Shown: piece after piece, positions 1-8,153 of the stretch | Layout of the letters: every line of letters starts with the position of its first letter | Numbering within the stretch: the first letter of the stretch is position 1 | Assembly (NCBI GenBank): GCA_035622275.1 | Contig: DASPVQ010000014.1 | Span: forward strand, 48,996-112,995 | Length of the DNA: 64,000 nt | Source of the DNA: Thermoplasmata archaeon | Lineage (GTDB): Archaea; Thermoplasmatota; Thermoplasmata; Lutacidiplasmatales; UBA184 | Direction: 5' to 3' | Position numbers and translations under genes: made by a program | Notes under the pieces: generated by a model | Database searches by the model: none | Seen by the model: only the letters and a program-made list of their open reading frames with translations | Told to the model about the DNA's origin: nothing

Positions 1-5
1 CCCCC

Positions 6-857
6 GTGCGATCTCCGCTGCGCGCGGGCCGCCCGTGGCTCGCGCTGCAGATCGTTCTCGGCGGCTCGCTGCTCCTGCTCTTTCTACTCCCCATCTACGC
101 CCTGTTCGCCTGGGCGGGGCCGACCCGCATCCTGGCCGCTGCGACGAACCCGGCGGTCGGGGCCGCGATCTGGCTCACGCTCTTCGCCTCGGGGATCGCC
201 GTTCTCGCAGCGGTGGTGTTCGCCGTCCCGCTCGGCTACCTGCTCGCGCGACGCCGCTTCCGAGGCCGCAGCGTCGTCGAGTCCGTCGTCGCGCTGCCCG
301 TCGTCGTGCCCCACCTGCTGGTCGGGCTCGGGCTGTTCTTCCTCGTGATCCCGGGCTCGCCGCTGTTCCGCTTCACGAACGCGATCGGCTTTCCCATCTA
401 CGACACGATCTGGGGCGTCGTGCTGGTGATGGTGTTCGTCAGCGCGCCGTACACGGTGCTCGCCGCGGATCTGGCGTTCCGCGCGATCGATCCGCGCGTC
501 CTCGAGGCGGCCCGCTCTCTCGGCGCCGGACCGGCGAACGCGTTCCTGACCGTCTCCTTCCCGCTCGCGCTGCGCGGGATCGTCGCGGGTCTCCTGCTCA
601 CCTGGGCCCGGGCGGTCAGCGAGATCGGCGGTATCCTGATCCTCGCCTACACCGTCTACCCCGGCGGCCCGTACACGGGCCCCGTGACGAGCACGCTCAG
701 CGTGCTCGTCTACAATCTCTTCCAGTCCGGCGACCTCGGGGACGCGGCCGCGACGAGCTCGCTGTTCCTCCTCATCGCCTTCGCCATCTTCCTCGTGATC
801 CGCATCGGCGAGCGCTCGGGCTGGGTCCCGTGGCGGCGCGGGGAGCTGTTGCCGTGA
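6..857 (+). CDS. ABC transporter permease, molybdate/tungstate type
   Basis: Inner-membrane permease of an oxyanion importer. About six hydrophobic segments are visible, beginning near residues 12-33, 50-80 and 94-115. The cytoplasmic EAA loop that docks the ATPase reads EAARSLGAG at residues 167-175. The length of 283 aa suits ModB/WtpB permeases. The GTG start lies six bases from the window edge, so the substrate-binding gene is probably just to the left, out of view. The stop overlaps the GTG start of the ATPase gene (GTGA), and a ModE-like regulator follows. That context is the main reason to favour molybdate or tungstate; sulfate-type permeases are the nearest alternative. Confidence 0.85.
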   Translation: MRSPLRAGRPWLALQIVLGGSLLLLFLLPIYALFAWAGPTRILAAATNPAVGAAIWLTLFASGIAVLAAVVFAVPLGYLLARRRFRGRSVVESVVALPVVVPHLLVGLGLFFLVIPGSPLFRFTNAIGFPIYDTIWGVVLVMVFVSAPYTVLAADLAFRAIDPRVLEAARSLGAGPANAFLTVSFPLALRGIVAGLLLTWARAVSEIGGILILAYTVYPGGPYTGPVTSTLSVLVYNLFQSGDLGDAAATSSLFLLIAFAIFLVIRIGERSGWVPWRRGELLP

Positions 858-1903
858 CGGCCTGGGAGGTCGCGGGGCTCGCGGCCCGTCTCGAGTCGTT
901 CGCGCTCGGACCGGTCGACCTCACGCTGCGTCCCGGCCGTGCGGTGGCCCTGCTGGGGACCTCCGGCGCCGGCAAGACGACGCTCCTGCGGACCCTCGCG
1001 GGCTTCGTGCCGCCCAGCGCCGGCCGCATCCGGCGGGACGGCGCGGACATCACGGGCTCCCCTCCCGAGGCCCGCCGGCTCGGCTACGTCCCGCAGGGGC
1101 TCGGGCTGCTGCCGCACCGCACCGTCGAGCGGAACGTCAGCTACCCGCTCGAGCTGCGCGGGGACGTCGAGGCGGTGCGCCATGTCCGACCGCTCCTCGA
1201 GCGCTTCGGCATCGCCCCGCTCGCGCGCCGGCGGCCGGCGCAGCTCAGCGGCGGAGAGGCCGAGCGCGTCGCGCTCGCGCGCGCGCTGGCCGCGGATCCC
1301 GAGCTCGTGCTCTGGGACGAGCCGTGGCAGGGCCTCGACGTCGCGGCCCAGCACGATCTCGGTCTCGTCTTCACGGAGCTGCGCGAGGCGGCCCAGGTCC
1401 CGGTCGTCGTCGTCACCCACGACCCGGCGCTCGCCTTTTCCGTCGCCGACCAGTTCCTCGTGCTGCACCAGGGCCGGGTCCGGTTCTGGGGAGCGCCGGC
1501 CAAGCTCCTCGCGGCCCCGTTCGACGGGTTCACGGCCCGCTTCGTCGGCTACGAGAACGTCCTCGAGCCCGCCGCGCTCGCCGGCGGCGCACCCGGCTCG
1601 TTGACGGCGTGGCTGCGCGAGCGCGCGGGACCGGACGGAGTCGCCTTCGGCCGACCGCTCCTGACCCCGGGCGAGGGGGCCGCGGGGGGCTGGGAGGCGG
1701 TCGTGCGCGCCGCCCGCCCGACACCGGAAGGGATCGCGATCTCGGCCCGCGTCGATACCCTCACGCTCGCCCTTCGGATCCCGGCGCCGGTGACGGCTTC
1801 CATCCCCGCCGCCGGCCACCGGGTGCGCTTCGATCTGGACGCGGCGGACCTCCGCCCGCTGGGCCTTGCCGCTCGCGGCGGGTCGCCGGAGACCGGTGCA
1901 TGA
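854..1903 (+). CDS. ABC transporter ATP-binding protein, molybdate/tungstate type
   Basis: ATPase subunit that powers the permease encoded immediately upstream. Walker A GTSGAGKT is at residues 35-42, the Q-loop follows YVPQG near 78-82, the signature LSGGE is at 131-135, Walker B LVLWDE is at 151-156, and the switch histidine is in VVTHDP near 193. A C-terminal stretch of about 110 residues after the nucleotide-binding domain fits a regulatory or TOBE-like extension, as in ModC/WtpC. GTG at 854 overlaps the permease stop by four bases. The open frame extends far upstream to 35, but that part is out-of-frame shadow of the permease. Its TGA overlaps the ATG of the ModE-like gene, giving a strictly coupled operon. 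Confidence 0.88.
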   Translation: MTAWEVAGLAARLESFALGPVDLTLRPGRAVALLGTSGAGKTTLLRTLAGFVPPSAGRIRRDGADITGSPPEARRLGYVPQGLGLLPHRTVERNVSYPLELRGDVEAVRHVRPLLERFGIAPLARRRPAQLSGGEAERVALARALAADPELVLWDEPWQGLDVAAQHDLGLVFTELREAAQVPVVVVTHDPALAFSVADQFLVLHQGRVRFWGAPAKLLAAPFDGFTARFVGYENVLEPAALAGGAPGSLTAWLRERAGPDGVAFGRPLLTPGEGAAGGWEAVVRAARPTPEGIAISARVDTLTLALRIPAPVTASIPAAGHRVRFDLDAADLRPLGLAARGGSPETGA

Positions 1904-2589
1904 GCCGCCCGAGCCGGGTCAGCAGCACGGACATCGCGCTCCTGCGCTCGATCGGCGAGGAGCGCTCGGTGGTCGCCGCGAGCCATCGCGTCGGCGTCTC
2001 ACGCGATCTCGCGGTCTATCGCCTCGAGCGCCTCGCCCGCGCCTTCGGGGGTCCCGTCGCGCGCGGCCGGCGCGGGGGTCCGGAGCACGGCCGCACGACC
2101 CTCACTCCGCTCGGCGAGCGCATCGCGCGGGGTGGGTTCGAGGTGGTCGAGCTCCTCGACGCACGACCGACCGGCTCGCTCGCCCGGCCCAACCTGCTCG
2201 CGGGGACCTACCGCGCCGGCCCGCCGCCCGAGGTGACCATCGGCCCGGCACTGACCCTGAAGGTCGCCTTCCGGGCCGCGGAGGGCGAGCGTATCCGGGT
2301 CGCGCTCGACCCGGAAGCGATCGTCGTCGCCCGACGTCGCTTCCCGTCGAGCGCGCGCAACGTGGTGGCAGCGCGGATCGTGTCGATCGGCCCCGCGGCC
2401 GGTGCTTCCGGCCGGACGCTCGCCGTGCGCCTCGGCGGAACCCGGGTCCGGGTCGCCCTCACGGGCGAGACGGTCCGAGAGCTCGCGCTCTCGGCGGGCG
2501 TCCGGGTCTACCTGTACATCAAGGCGACCGCGCTGCGGCGGGTCGGCCCGCCGGAGACCGGGCGGCGCGCGCCCGCTCGTCGACCATGA
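1900..2589 (+). CDS. ModE-like molybdate-responsive regulator (wHTH plus MOP/TOBE domain)
   Basis: 229-aa transcription regulator. Residues 1-90 form a LysR/ModE-type winged helix (VVAASHRVGVSRDLAVYRLE as the recognition region). The C-terminal part contains a MOP/TOBE-like fold, recognisable from SARNVVAARIVSI near residues 147-160, which in ModE binds molybdate or tungstate. Only one clear MOP repeat is visible, whereas classical ModE has two. ATG overlaps the stop of the transporter ATPase (ATGA), so the sensor is made with the transporter it presumably controls. The oxyanion specificity is inferred from family and context. Confidence 0.8.
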   Translation: MSRPSRVSSTDIALLRSIGEERSVVAASHRVGVSRDLAVYRLERLARAFGGPVARGRRGGPEHGRTTLTPLGERIARGGFEVVELLDARPTGSLARPNLLAGTYRAGPPPEVTIGPALTLKVAFRAAEGERIRVALDPEAIVVARRRFPSSARNVVAARIVSIGPAAGASGRTLAVRLGGTRVRVALTGETVRELALSAGVRVYLYIKATALRRVGPPETGRRAPARRP

Positions 2590-3095
2590 TCCGGCTGCAG
2601 CCGATGACGTCCGAGGAGCTCGAGCGCTACCTGGCGCGTTCGATCCCCGCCTACGCGGCGGACCACGTCCGGGATGGTCAATGGAGCGAGGGGGAGGCGC
2701 TCGAGCGCTCGCGCGAGGAGCACCGGCGCCGGTTGCCGATCGGCATCGCCACGCCGAACCACTTCCTCTACACGATCCACGACGCGCACGGCGGGCGCGT
2801 CGGGGAGCTGTGGTACCATCTGAGGACCGAGACCGGGCGGCCGCAGGTGTTCGTCTTCTGGATCGGGATCGACGCGGCCCACCGGCGCCGCGGCTACGGC
2901 TCCGAGGCGCTCGGGCTCGTCGAGGCGGCGGTGCGGCAGCGGGGCGCCGACCGCATCGCGCTCCACGTCTTCGGCGTCAACGTCGCCGCGCAGGCGCTCT
3001 ACGCCCGGCTCGGCTACGCGCCGACGAACGTGCTCTTGGCCAAGCGGCTCGACGCGCCGGGCGTCGCCGCTACTCGCGGATCCCCTCGCCCGTGA
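2586..3095 (+). CDS. GNAT-family N-acetyltransferase
   Basis: 169-aa acetyltransferase. The acetyl-CoA pyrophosphate loop is [10 protein letters not shown] near residues 98-107, preceded by the beta4 strand [12 protein letters not shown], and [15 protein letters not shown] near 140-154 is the typical C-terminal GNAT helix-strand. The substrate cannot be read from sequence. ATG overlaps the stop of the ModE-like gene, so it is the fourth gene of the transporter operon. Its last 26 bp overlap the 3' end of convergent radA. Confidence 0.85.
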   Translation: MIRLQPMTSEELERYLARSIPAYAADHVRDGQWSEGEALERSREEHRRRLPIGIATPNHFLYTIHDAHGGRVGELWYHLRTETGRPQVFVFWIGIDAAHRRRGYGSEALGLVEAAVRQRGADRIALHVFGVNVAAQALYARLGYAPTNVLLAKRLDAPGVAATRGSPRP

Positions 3096-4062
3096 GCGAG
3101 AAGACCGCCTCGCCCTCGGGCAGGTTCGGGGAGTCGATCAGGCGCGCGATCCGCCGCGGCGGCTTCGACTTGCGCAGGTAGACCCGGTAGGTCGCCGCGT
3201 GGGCGACGATGTTCCCGCCGATCGGGCGGGTCGGGTCGCCGAACAGGATGTCGGGGCGGGCCGAGACCTGGTTCGTGACGACGATCGACGCGTTGTAGGT
3301 ATCCGCGAAGCGCAGGAGCTCGTGGAGATGGCGGTTCAGCAGCTGCTGGCGGGGCGCGAGCTCCGCGCGACCGACGTACTCGCTGCGGAAGTGCGCCGTC
3401 AACGAGTCGACGACCAGCAGCCGTATCGGCCGCTCGCGCGCGAGCTCCTGCGCCTTCTGCACCAGGAGCATCTGGTGGTTCGAGTTGAACGCCCGGGCGA
3501 CGTGGATGCGCTCGAGCGCGGCACCGGGGTCGACGCCGCTGCCTTTGGCCATATCGACGATGCGCTCGGGGCGGAAGGTGCTCTCCGTGTCGATGTAGAC
3601 CGCCTCGCCGCCCAGGCCGCCCTGGTCGGCGGGCAGCTGGACGTTGACCGCGATCTGGTGCGCGAGCTGGGTCTTCCCGCTGCCGAACTCGCCGGAGAAC
3701 TCGGTGATCGCCTGTGTCTCGACACCGCCGCCGAGCAGCTCGTCGAGCGCCTTCGCGCCGGTCGTGACCCGGCCGAGCTTCTTGCGGCGCTCGAGCAGGG
3801 TCGTCCCGCTCTCGAACTGGCCGACGTCCGCCTTGCGGCGGGCCTCGCCGATGATCTTCTGCGCGATCGCCGTGCCGATCTCGGCCGCTTCGGCGACGTC
3901 GCCCGGCGAGGCGACCGCGAGCTCCATCAGGTCCGTGTAGCCGGCCTCGCGCAGCTTCTCGGCGGTCGTCGTTCCGATGCCCGGAAGGTCTTCGAGCGCG
4001 ACCTCCGCCCTCGGCTCGGGCAGGGCCTCGGCGCTCACCGCGCGTCCGCTCTTCGATGGCAC
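3070..4062 (-). CDS. radA: DNA repair and recombination protein RadA
   Basis: Archaeal recombinase that forms filaments on single-stranded DNA and catalyses strand exchange in homologous recombination. The N-terminal helix-hairpin-helix domain is at residues 20-75 ([20 protein letters not shown]), the polymerisation region follows near 85-105, Walker A GEFGSGKT is at 124-131, and Walker B LLVVDSL ends with D219. The C-terminal core retains [11 protein letters not shown] and [17 protein letters not shown]. The length of 330 aa is normal for RadA. The start is GTG at 4062; a TATA-like element (minus strand CGCTTATCC, 4085-4093) sits about 27 bp upstream, implying a leaderless transcript. A single-copy core gene convergent with the transporter operon. 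Confidence 0.97.
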   Translation of the reverse strand: MPSKSGRAVSAEALPEPRAEVALEDLPGIGTTTAEKLREAGYTDLMELAVASPGDVAEAAEIGTAIAQKIIGEARRKADVGQFESGTTLLERRKKLGRVTTGAKALDELLGGGVETQAITEFSGEFGSGKTQLAHQIAVNVQLPADQGGLGGEAVYIDTESTFRPERIVDMAKGSGVDPGAALERIHVARAFNSNHQMLLVQKAQELARERPIRLLVVDSLTAHFRSEYVGRAELAPRQQLLNRHLHELLRFADTYNASIVVTNQVSARPDILFGDPTRPIGGNIVAHAATYRVYLRKSKPPRRIARLIDSPNLPEGEAVFSLTGEGIRE

Positions 4063-4125
4063 GCCCGGACGACCGGACCCGGGGGGATAAGCGTGCGGGA
4101 GGGGTCCCGAAACGGTGAAAGGTGC

Positions 4126-5079
4126 CTACCGCGCGCCCGCGCTGAACGGCTCCCCGGTGAGGCGCTGGAAGACGGTCGTGTACAGGCGGCTGACCTCGTC
4201 GACGAGCAGCGGCGGGAGCGGGGGGATCGGCGGCTCGGCGGCGTGGGCCGCGCGGGCCTTCGAGAGGGCGTCGTAGTAGCCCGTGCTGCGGTAGTGCTGG
4301 CGGACGAACTCCTTGGAGAAGTCGACCTGCCGGCCCCGATCGTAGGCGTCCTTGTCCCAGAAGCGGTCCTCGTCGGCGGTGCCGAACGTGTCGACGACCA
4401 TCAACGCGCCCGACTCGTCGATCCCGAACTCCTTCTTCCCGTCGACGTGCAGGAGACCCCGGGGCCCGATCTCCCGCTGCATCGCCGCGTCGATCTTGAG
4501 GATCGTCTCCCGGATCTCGTCGAGCTGGCGGCGGTCGATCGCCGCGAGCGCCAGCGCCTCGGGGATCGGAAGCAATCGGTCGATCGGCTCGAGCTTGGTC
4601 GTGACCTCGAAGTGCGGCTCGGGGAGACGGACCCCGTACTCGAGGCTCGCGTCGCTCGCGAAGCCGAGGTCCTTCGGGCTCACGGCACCGGACTTGACCC
4701 GGTCCCACATCGAACCGGCGAGGTAGTAGCGGACGATCAGCTCGAGCGGCACCAGGTAGCGGGTCGGGCGCGGGCCGAGGGTCGCCGGCTCCGGCACTAC
4801 CCGGACCCGCCGCACCCGCATGGCGGTGGGCCCGGCGAGGCCCAGGAAGTGGTGGCGCACGCCGAGGCGGTCGCAGAGGCCGAACCAGTGGGCCGCGGTG
4901 CGCGCGAGGGTCTCGCCCTTGTGCGGGATCTCGCTCGGGACGTGCTTATCGAACACCGAGATGTCGTTCGTGAACCGGAACTCGAGCTCGGTCGGCGAGA
5001 TCTCGTAGACCTCCTTCACCTTGCCGCGACGCAGGAACTTCGGCGCGGCGAGCGTCGCGGCCGCCGGGGATTTGGGCAT
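4126..5079 (-). CDS. purC: Phosphoribosylaminoimidazole-succinocarboxamide synthase
   Basis: SAICAR synthase, which ligates aspartate to CAIR with ATP in purine biosynthesis. Family landmarks: RRGKVKEVYEI near residue 18 (nucleotide-binding beta-hairpin), FTNDISVFDKHVPSEIPHKG, LVPLELIVRYYLAGSMWDR, TTKLEPIDR, and DGKKEFGID with VDTFGTADEDRFW near the C-terminus. At 317 aa it belongs to the longer SAICAR synthases (about 300 aa, yeast Ade1-like) rather than the short form of about 240 aa. ATG at 5079 lies 26 bp from a TATA-like GTTAAAAG (5101-5108, minus strand), so it is probably leaderless. No other pur genes are adjacent. Confidence 0.95.
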   Translation of the reverse strand: MPKSPAAATLAAPKFLRRGKVKEVYEISPTELEFRFTNDISVFDKHVPSEIPHKGETLARTAAHWFGLCDRLGVRHHFLGLAGPTAMRVRRVRVVPEPATLGPRPTRYLVPLELIVRYYLAGSMWDRVKSGAVSPKDLGFASDASLEYGVRLPEPHFEVTTKLEPIDRLLPIPEALALAAIDRRQLDEIRETILKIDAAMQREIGPRGLLHVDGKKEFGIDESGALMVVDTFGTADEDRFWDKDAYDRGRQVDFSKEFVRQHYRSTGYYDALSKARAAHAAEPPIPPLPPLLVDEVSRLYTTVFQRLTGEPFSAGAR

Positions 5080-5136
5080 GCGGCGCCGAGGCGGCCGGCC
5101 GCTTTTAACGTTCGCGGCGCCGCACCGGCGGATCGG

Positions 5137-5994
5137 CTAGCTCGGGGGCGACGCCGGGGCGGAGCGCGGGAGCGCGAGGCGGTTGAGCTCGTCGAACGAG
5201 ATCGCGCCCTCGAGGAGCGAGTCGAAGCTCGCGCGCTCGAGCACGTCGGCGCTCACTCGCTTGAGCAGACCCAGGGCCGCGTAGGAGGCGCTCGGGCCGA
5301 AGCTCACCCGCTTCACCCCGAGGCGCTCGAGCTCGGCGAGGCTCGGGAGCCCCCGGCGGACCATCACGTTCACCGGCCCGCCGACCGCGCCCACGAACGT
5401 CTCGATCGACGCGGCATCCGTGAGCCCCATGGGGTAGACGCAGTCCGCGCCCGCGTCCCGATACGCGCTCGCGCGCCGGATCGCCTCCCGCAGCTGGGCC
5501 GCCGGTTCGCCCGGCGCATGACGGAGCGCGTCGGTGCGCGCGTTGATCACGATCGGCACCCCGATCTCGCCGGCGAGCTCCCGGATCGCCCGGATCTTGC
5601 GGACCTGGGCCGGGACGCGCAGGAGGCCGTCGTGCGTCGGGGTTAGGTCCTCGAGGTTGATCCCGATCGCACCGGAGGTGACGGCCTGACGGACCGTCCG
5701 CGCGACCGCGCGCGGGCCCCGACCGTAGCCCGAGACCAGGTCGGCGCTCAGCGGGACTCGGAGGGCGCGCGCGATCCGCCCGACCACGTCGAGCAGCTCG
5801 CGCCTGGGCATCCGCTCGCCGTCGGGGTACCCCCGCGAGACCATGACGCCGGCGCTCGAGGTCGCGACCGCCGGAAATCCCGCGTCCTCGAAGATCCGGG
5901 CGCTCGGGACGTCCCAGGCGTTCGGCAGCACGAACGGTCGGCTCCCGAGGTGGAGCCGCCGGAACGCCTCGGCCTTCTCCGCGAGGTCGGTCAT
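5137..5994 (-). CDS. Isocitrate lyase/PEP mutase superfamily protein
   Basis: 285-aa TIM-barrel enzyme of the isocitrate lyase/phosphoenolpyruvate mutase superfamily. The N-terminus (FVLPNAWDVPSARIFEDAGF) and the metal and substrate loops VPLSADLVSGYG, INLEDLTPTHDG and VVINARTDALRHAPG match the small lyase-like subgroup (oxaloacetate decarboxylase, 2-methylisocitrate lyase, carboxyPEP mutase relatives). The catalytic KKCGH-type loop of true isocitrate lyase is absent. The exact reaction is not determinable. ATG at 5994 is 26 bp from a TATA-like GATAAGG (6016-6022), consistent with a single leaderless gene. Confidence 0.85.
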   Translation of the reverse strand: MTDLAEKAEAFRRLHLGSRPFVLPNAWDVPSARIFEDAGFPAVATSSAGVMVSRGYPDGERMPRRELLDVVGRIARALRVPLSADLVSGYGRGPRAVARTVRQAVTSGAIGINLEDLTPTHDGLLRVPAQVRKIRAIRELAGEIGVPIVINARTDALRHAPGEPAAQLREAIRRASAYRDAGADCVYPMGLTDAASIETFVGAVGGPVNVMVRRGLPSLAELERLGVKRVSFGPSASYAALGLLKRVSADVLERASFDSLLEGAISFDELNRLALPRSAPASPPS

Positions 5995-6045
5995 CGCGCG
6001 AGCAGCGGCGGGCCCCTTATCGTCCTTGCCGGCGCCCGGGCTCGC

Positions 6046-6567
6046 TCAGAGCTGGCGCGCGTGCAGCAGCTGGATCGGCCGGAAGCCGCGCTTGGCGTAG
6101 AAGCGGATCGCGATCTCGTTCTGGGCGGGGAACTCGGCGACCACCACACCGGCGCCCTTCGCCTTGAGCGCGCTCGAGATCTCGCGCAGGAGGTACTCGC
6201 CGACCCCGCGGCGGCGGTAGAGCGGCAACAGGTAGATGTCGGTGATGACGCCCTCGTGCTCCGGCGTGTAGAACGGCCGCTCCCGGACCTGGGCCCGCAC
6301 GAAGCCGACGACCTTGTCCTTGTCCGCCCCGACGCCCTCGGCCGCGAGCAGGATCGACCGGGGATCGTCCAGCTGCGAGAGCAGGAGCTGGCTCGCCTGC
6401 GCCTCCGCGTCCTCCCGCACCTTGAGGAGCGGGTCGAACTCCTCGTTCAGGCGTTTGAGCCGCAGGAGCAGCGGGACGATCGCCGGGATGTCGGCGGCCC
6501 GCGCCGGACGCAGGTGGATCGGGATCGCGGGGGTCTCCGACGGACCGGCGTCGGCGCTCGCGCTCAC
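6046..6567 (-). CDS. GNAT-family N-acetyltransferase
   Basis: 173-aa acetyltransferase. IHLRPARAADIPAIVPLLLRL is the usual GNAT N-terminal strand-helix, ITDIYLLPLYRRRGVGEYLL near residues 106-125 carries the CoA-binding RRRGVG loop, and AIRFYAKRGFRP marks the C-terminal motif. A GTG start at 6567 overlaps the malic enzyme stop as GTGA, so the two are translationally coupled. The much longer open frame upstream is shadow of the malic enzyme. The target could be a small molecule or protein; the pairing suggests but does not prove regulation of the malic enzyme by acetylation. Confidence 0.83.
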   Translation of the reverse strand: MSASADAGPSETPAIPIHLRPARAADIPAIVPLLLRLKRLNEEFDPLLKVREDAEAQASQLLLSQLDDPRSILLAAEGVGADKDKVVGFVRAQVRERPFYTPEHEGVITDIYLLPLYRRRGVGEYLLREISSALKAKGAGVVVAEFPAQNEIAIRFYAKRGFRPIQLLHARQL

Positions 6568-7994
6568 CGCCGGCCTCCACCGAGCGCGCCGACGCTCGGC
6601 ATCGCGGGCGTCAGGCGGGCGCGCGCGAGCGCGCGCACGAGACGGCTCGACCGCCCCATGATCGCATGGGCCCGCTCGAGGAACTCCTCGTGCGAGCGCC
6701 GGCGGCCCGCGATCCCGAGGGCGACGGCCGCGTCGCCGACCGCGGCCGCGACGTGCGGGAAGACGTCCGTCTCCTCCATCGTGGGCAAGAGGTGCGAGGC
6801 GGAGAGCCCGCGCTCTCGGGCCCGCCGCGCGAGCTCCTTCGCGGCCGCGAGAACGATCTCGTCGGGGATCGCGCGCGCCCGCGCGTCGAGGACCCCGCGG
6901 AACACCGCCGGGAAGATCAGCGAGTTGTTGACCTGGTTCGGGAAGTCGCTGCGGCCGGTCGCCACGATCGCGGCGCCGGCGGCGGTCGCGGTCTCGGGCC
7001 AGATCTCCGGGACCGGGTTCGCCAGCGCGAAGACGATCGGCTCGCGCGCCATTCGCCGCAGGTGCTCGGGCCGGACCGTGTTCGGATCGGGCGTCGACGC
7101 GGCGAGGAGCACGTCCGCCTCGGCGAGGGCGTCGGAGAGGTCTCCGGTCCGGCCGCCGCCGTTCGTGCGGAGGGCGAGCCGGTACTTCCAGGGGTTGCGC
7201 ACCATCAGCTCGTCGACGTCCTCCCGCTCGGCGTAGAGGACCCCCTTGTGGTCGACGAGCGTGAGACGGTGCGGGTCGTGCCCCAGCGCGAGCAGGAGCC
7301 GGGCGGTGGCGAGGTTCGCCGCCCCGGCGCCGAGGAGCACCGTGCGGACGGAGCGGATCGAGCGGTGCGTGAGCTCGAGCGCGTTGAGGAGCCCGGCGAT
7401 CGTGGCGGCCGCGGTCCCGAGCTGGTCGTCGTGCCAGACCGGGATCGGCAGGCGCTCTTGGAGCGCCTCGAGGATGCCGAAGCACTTCGGCGAGGCGATG
7501 TCCTCCAGGTTGATCCCGCCGAACGCGGGGGCGATCCGCTCGACGGTCGCGACGAACTCCTCGGGCGCGCCCGCCCGAATCGGCAGCGGGACCGCGTCGA
7601 CCCCGCCGAGCCACTTGAACAGGAGCGCCTTGCCCTCCATGACCGGCAGGGCAGCGGCCGGACCGATGTCGCCGAGGCCGAGCACCCGCGAGCCGTCCGT
7701 GACGATCGCGATCGTGTTCCAGCGGCCTGTGAGCTCGAACGACTGGTCCGGATCGTCGCGGATCGTCCGAGAGACCTCCGCGACCCCGGGCGTGTACCAC
7801 AGGGCAAAGTCGTGGAGCGAGCGCACCGGCACCTTCGGAACGGTCTCCACTTTGCCCTGGTAGAATCGGCTGAGGGCGACCGCGCGCCGACCGAGCGCGT
7901 CGGTCTTGCCCTCCGCGTCCGCGGTCCGTCGCGGCCTCGCGCTCCGCCGGCCGGCCCGGCCGTCGTCGACCGGGGCCGCGGTGCTCTCGGCCAT
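6564..7994 (-). CDS. NAD(P)-dependent malic enzyme
   Basis: Oxidative decarboxylation of malate to pyruvate. Seen: ALWYTPGVAEV, IAIVTDGSRVLGLGDIGP, GKALLFKWLGGVDAVPL, GGINLEDIASPKCF, PIPVWHDDQLGTAAATIAGL (metal-binding Asp pair), the Rossmann site LGAGAANLATARLL, and FALANPVPEIWPE. This is the short prokaryotic form of about 430 catalytic residues. The reading frame opens at 8024, but the ATG at 7994 is preferred because the TATA-like CTTAAG at 8024-8029 lies about 32 bp upstream of it, whereas a start at 8024 would sit inside the promoter. Length from 7994 is 476 aa. It heads a two-gene operon with the acetyltransferase. Confidence 0.93.
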   Translation of the reverse strand: MAESTAAPVDDGRAGRRSARPRRTADAEGKTDALGRRAVALSRFYQGKVETVPKVPVRSLHDFALWYTPGVAEVSRTIRDDPDQSFELTGRWNTIAIVTDGSRVLGLGDIGPAAALPVMEGKALLFKWLGGVDAVPLPIRAGAPEEFVATVERIAPAFGGINLEDIASPKCFGILEALQERLPIPVWHDDQLGTAAATIAGLLNALELTHRSIRSVRTVLLGAGAANLATARLLLALGHDPHRLTLVDHKGVLYAEREDVDELMVRNPWKYRLALRTNGGGRTGDLSDALAEADVLLAASTPDPNTVRPEHLRRMAREPIVFALANPVPEIWPETATAAGAAIVATGRSDFPNQVNNSLIFPAVFRGVLDARARAIPDEIVLAAAKELARRARERGLSASHLLPTMEETDVFPHVAAAVGDAAVALGIAGRRRSHEEFLERAHAIMGRSSRLVRALARARLTPAMPSVGALGGGRR

Positions 7995-8118
7995 CTGGAT
8001 GAGCGCGCACCGAGCGCCCCGCACTTAAGGATTTGCGGGGAGACGATGGCCGGGTTCGGCGATTGTCGGCCGCCTTCGAGGCCGCCCGGCGGTCCCGTAA
8101 ACCGCGGGCAAGCCCGAG

Positions 8119-8126
8119 TATAAATA
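8119..8126 (+). promoter_or_regulatory. TATA box deciding the start of the persulfide dioxygenase gene
   Basis: TATAAATA, the cleanest archaeal TATA box in the window. Transcription is expected about 27 bp from its centre, near 8149. That is downstream of the first in-frame ATG (8139) and just before the second (8154), so 8154 is the likely start with a leader of about 4 nt. Confidence 0.7.
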
Positions 8127-8153
8127 CGCCGGGCCGCGATGACGGCTCGGTCG

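Noticed and set aside
3199..5646. 815-aa open frame on the plus strand across radA and purC
   Set aside because: It is antisense to two unmistakable genes, has Arg/Asp/Leu-rich shadow composition typical of GC-rich DNA and lacks any domain pattern.
8139..8153. ATG at 8139 as the start of the persulfide dioxygenase gene
   Set aside because: It lies only about 17 bp from the centre of the TATA box, upstream of the expected transcription start.
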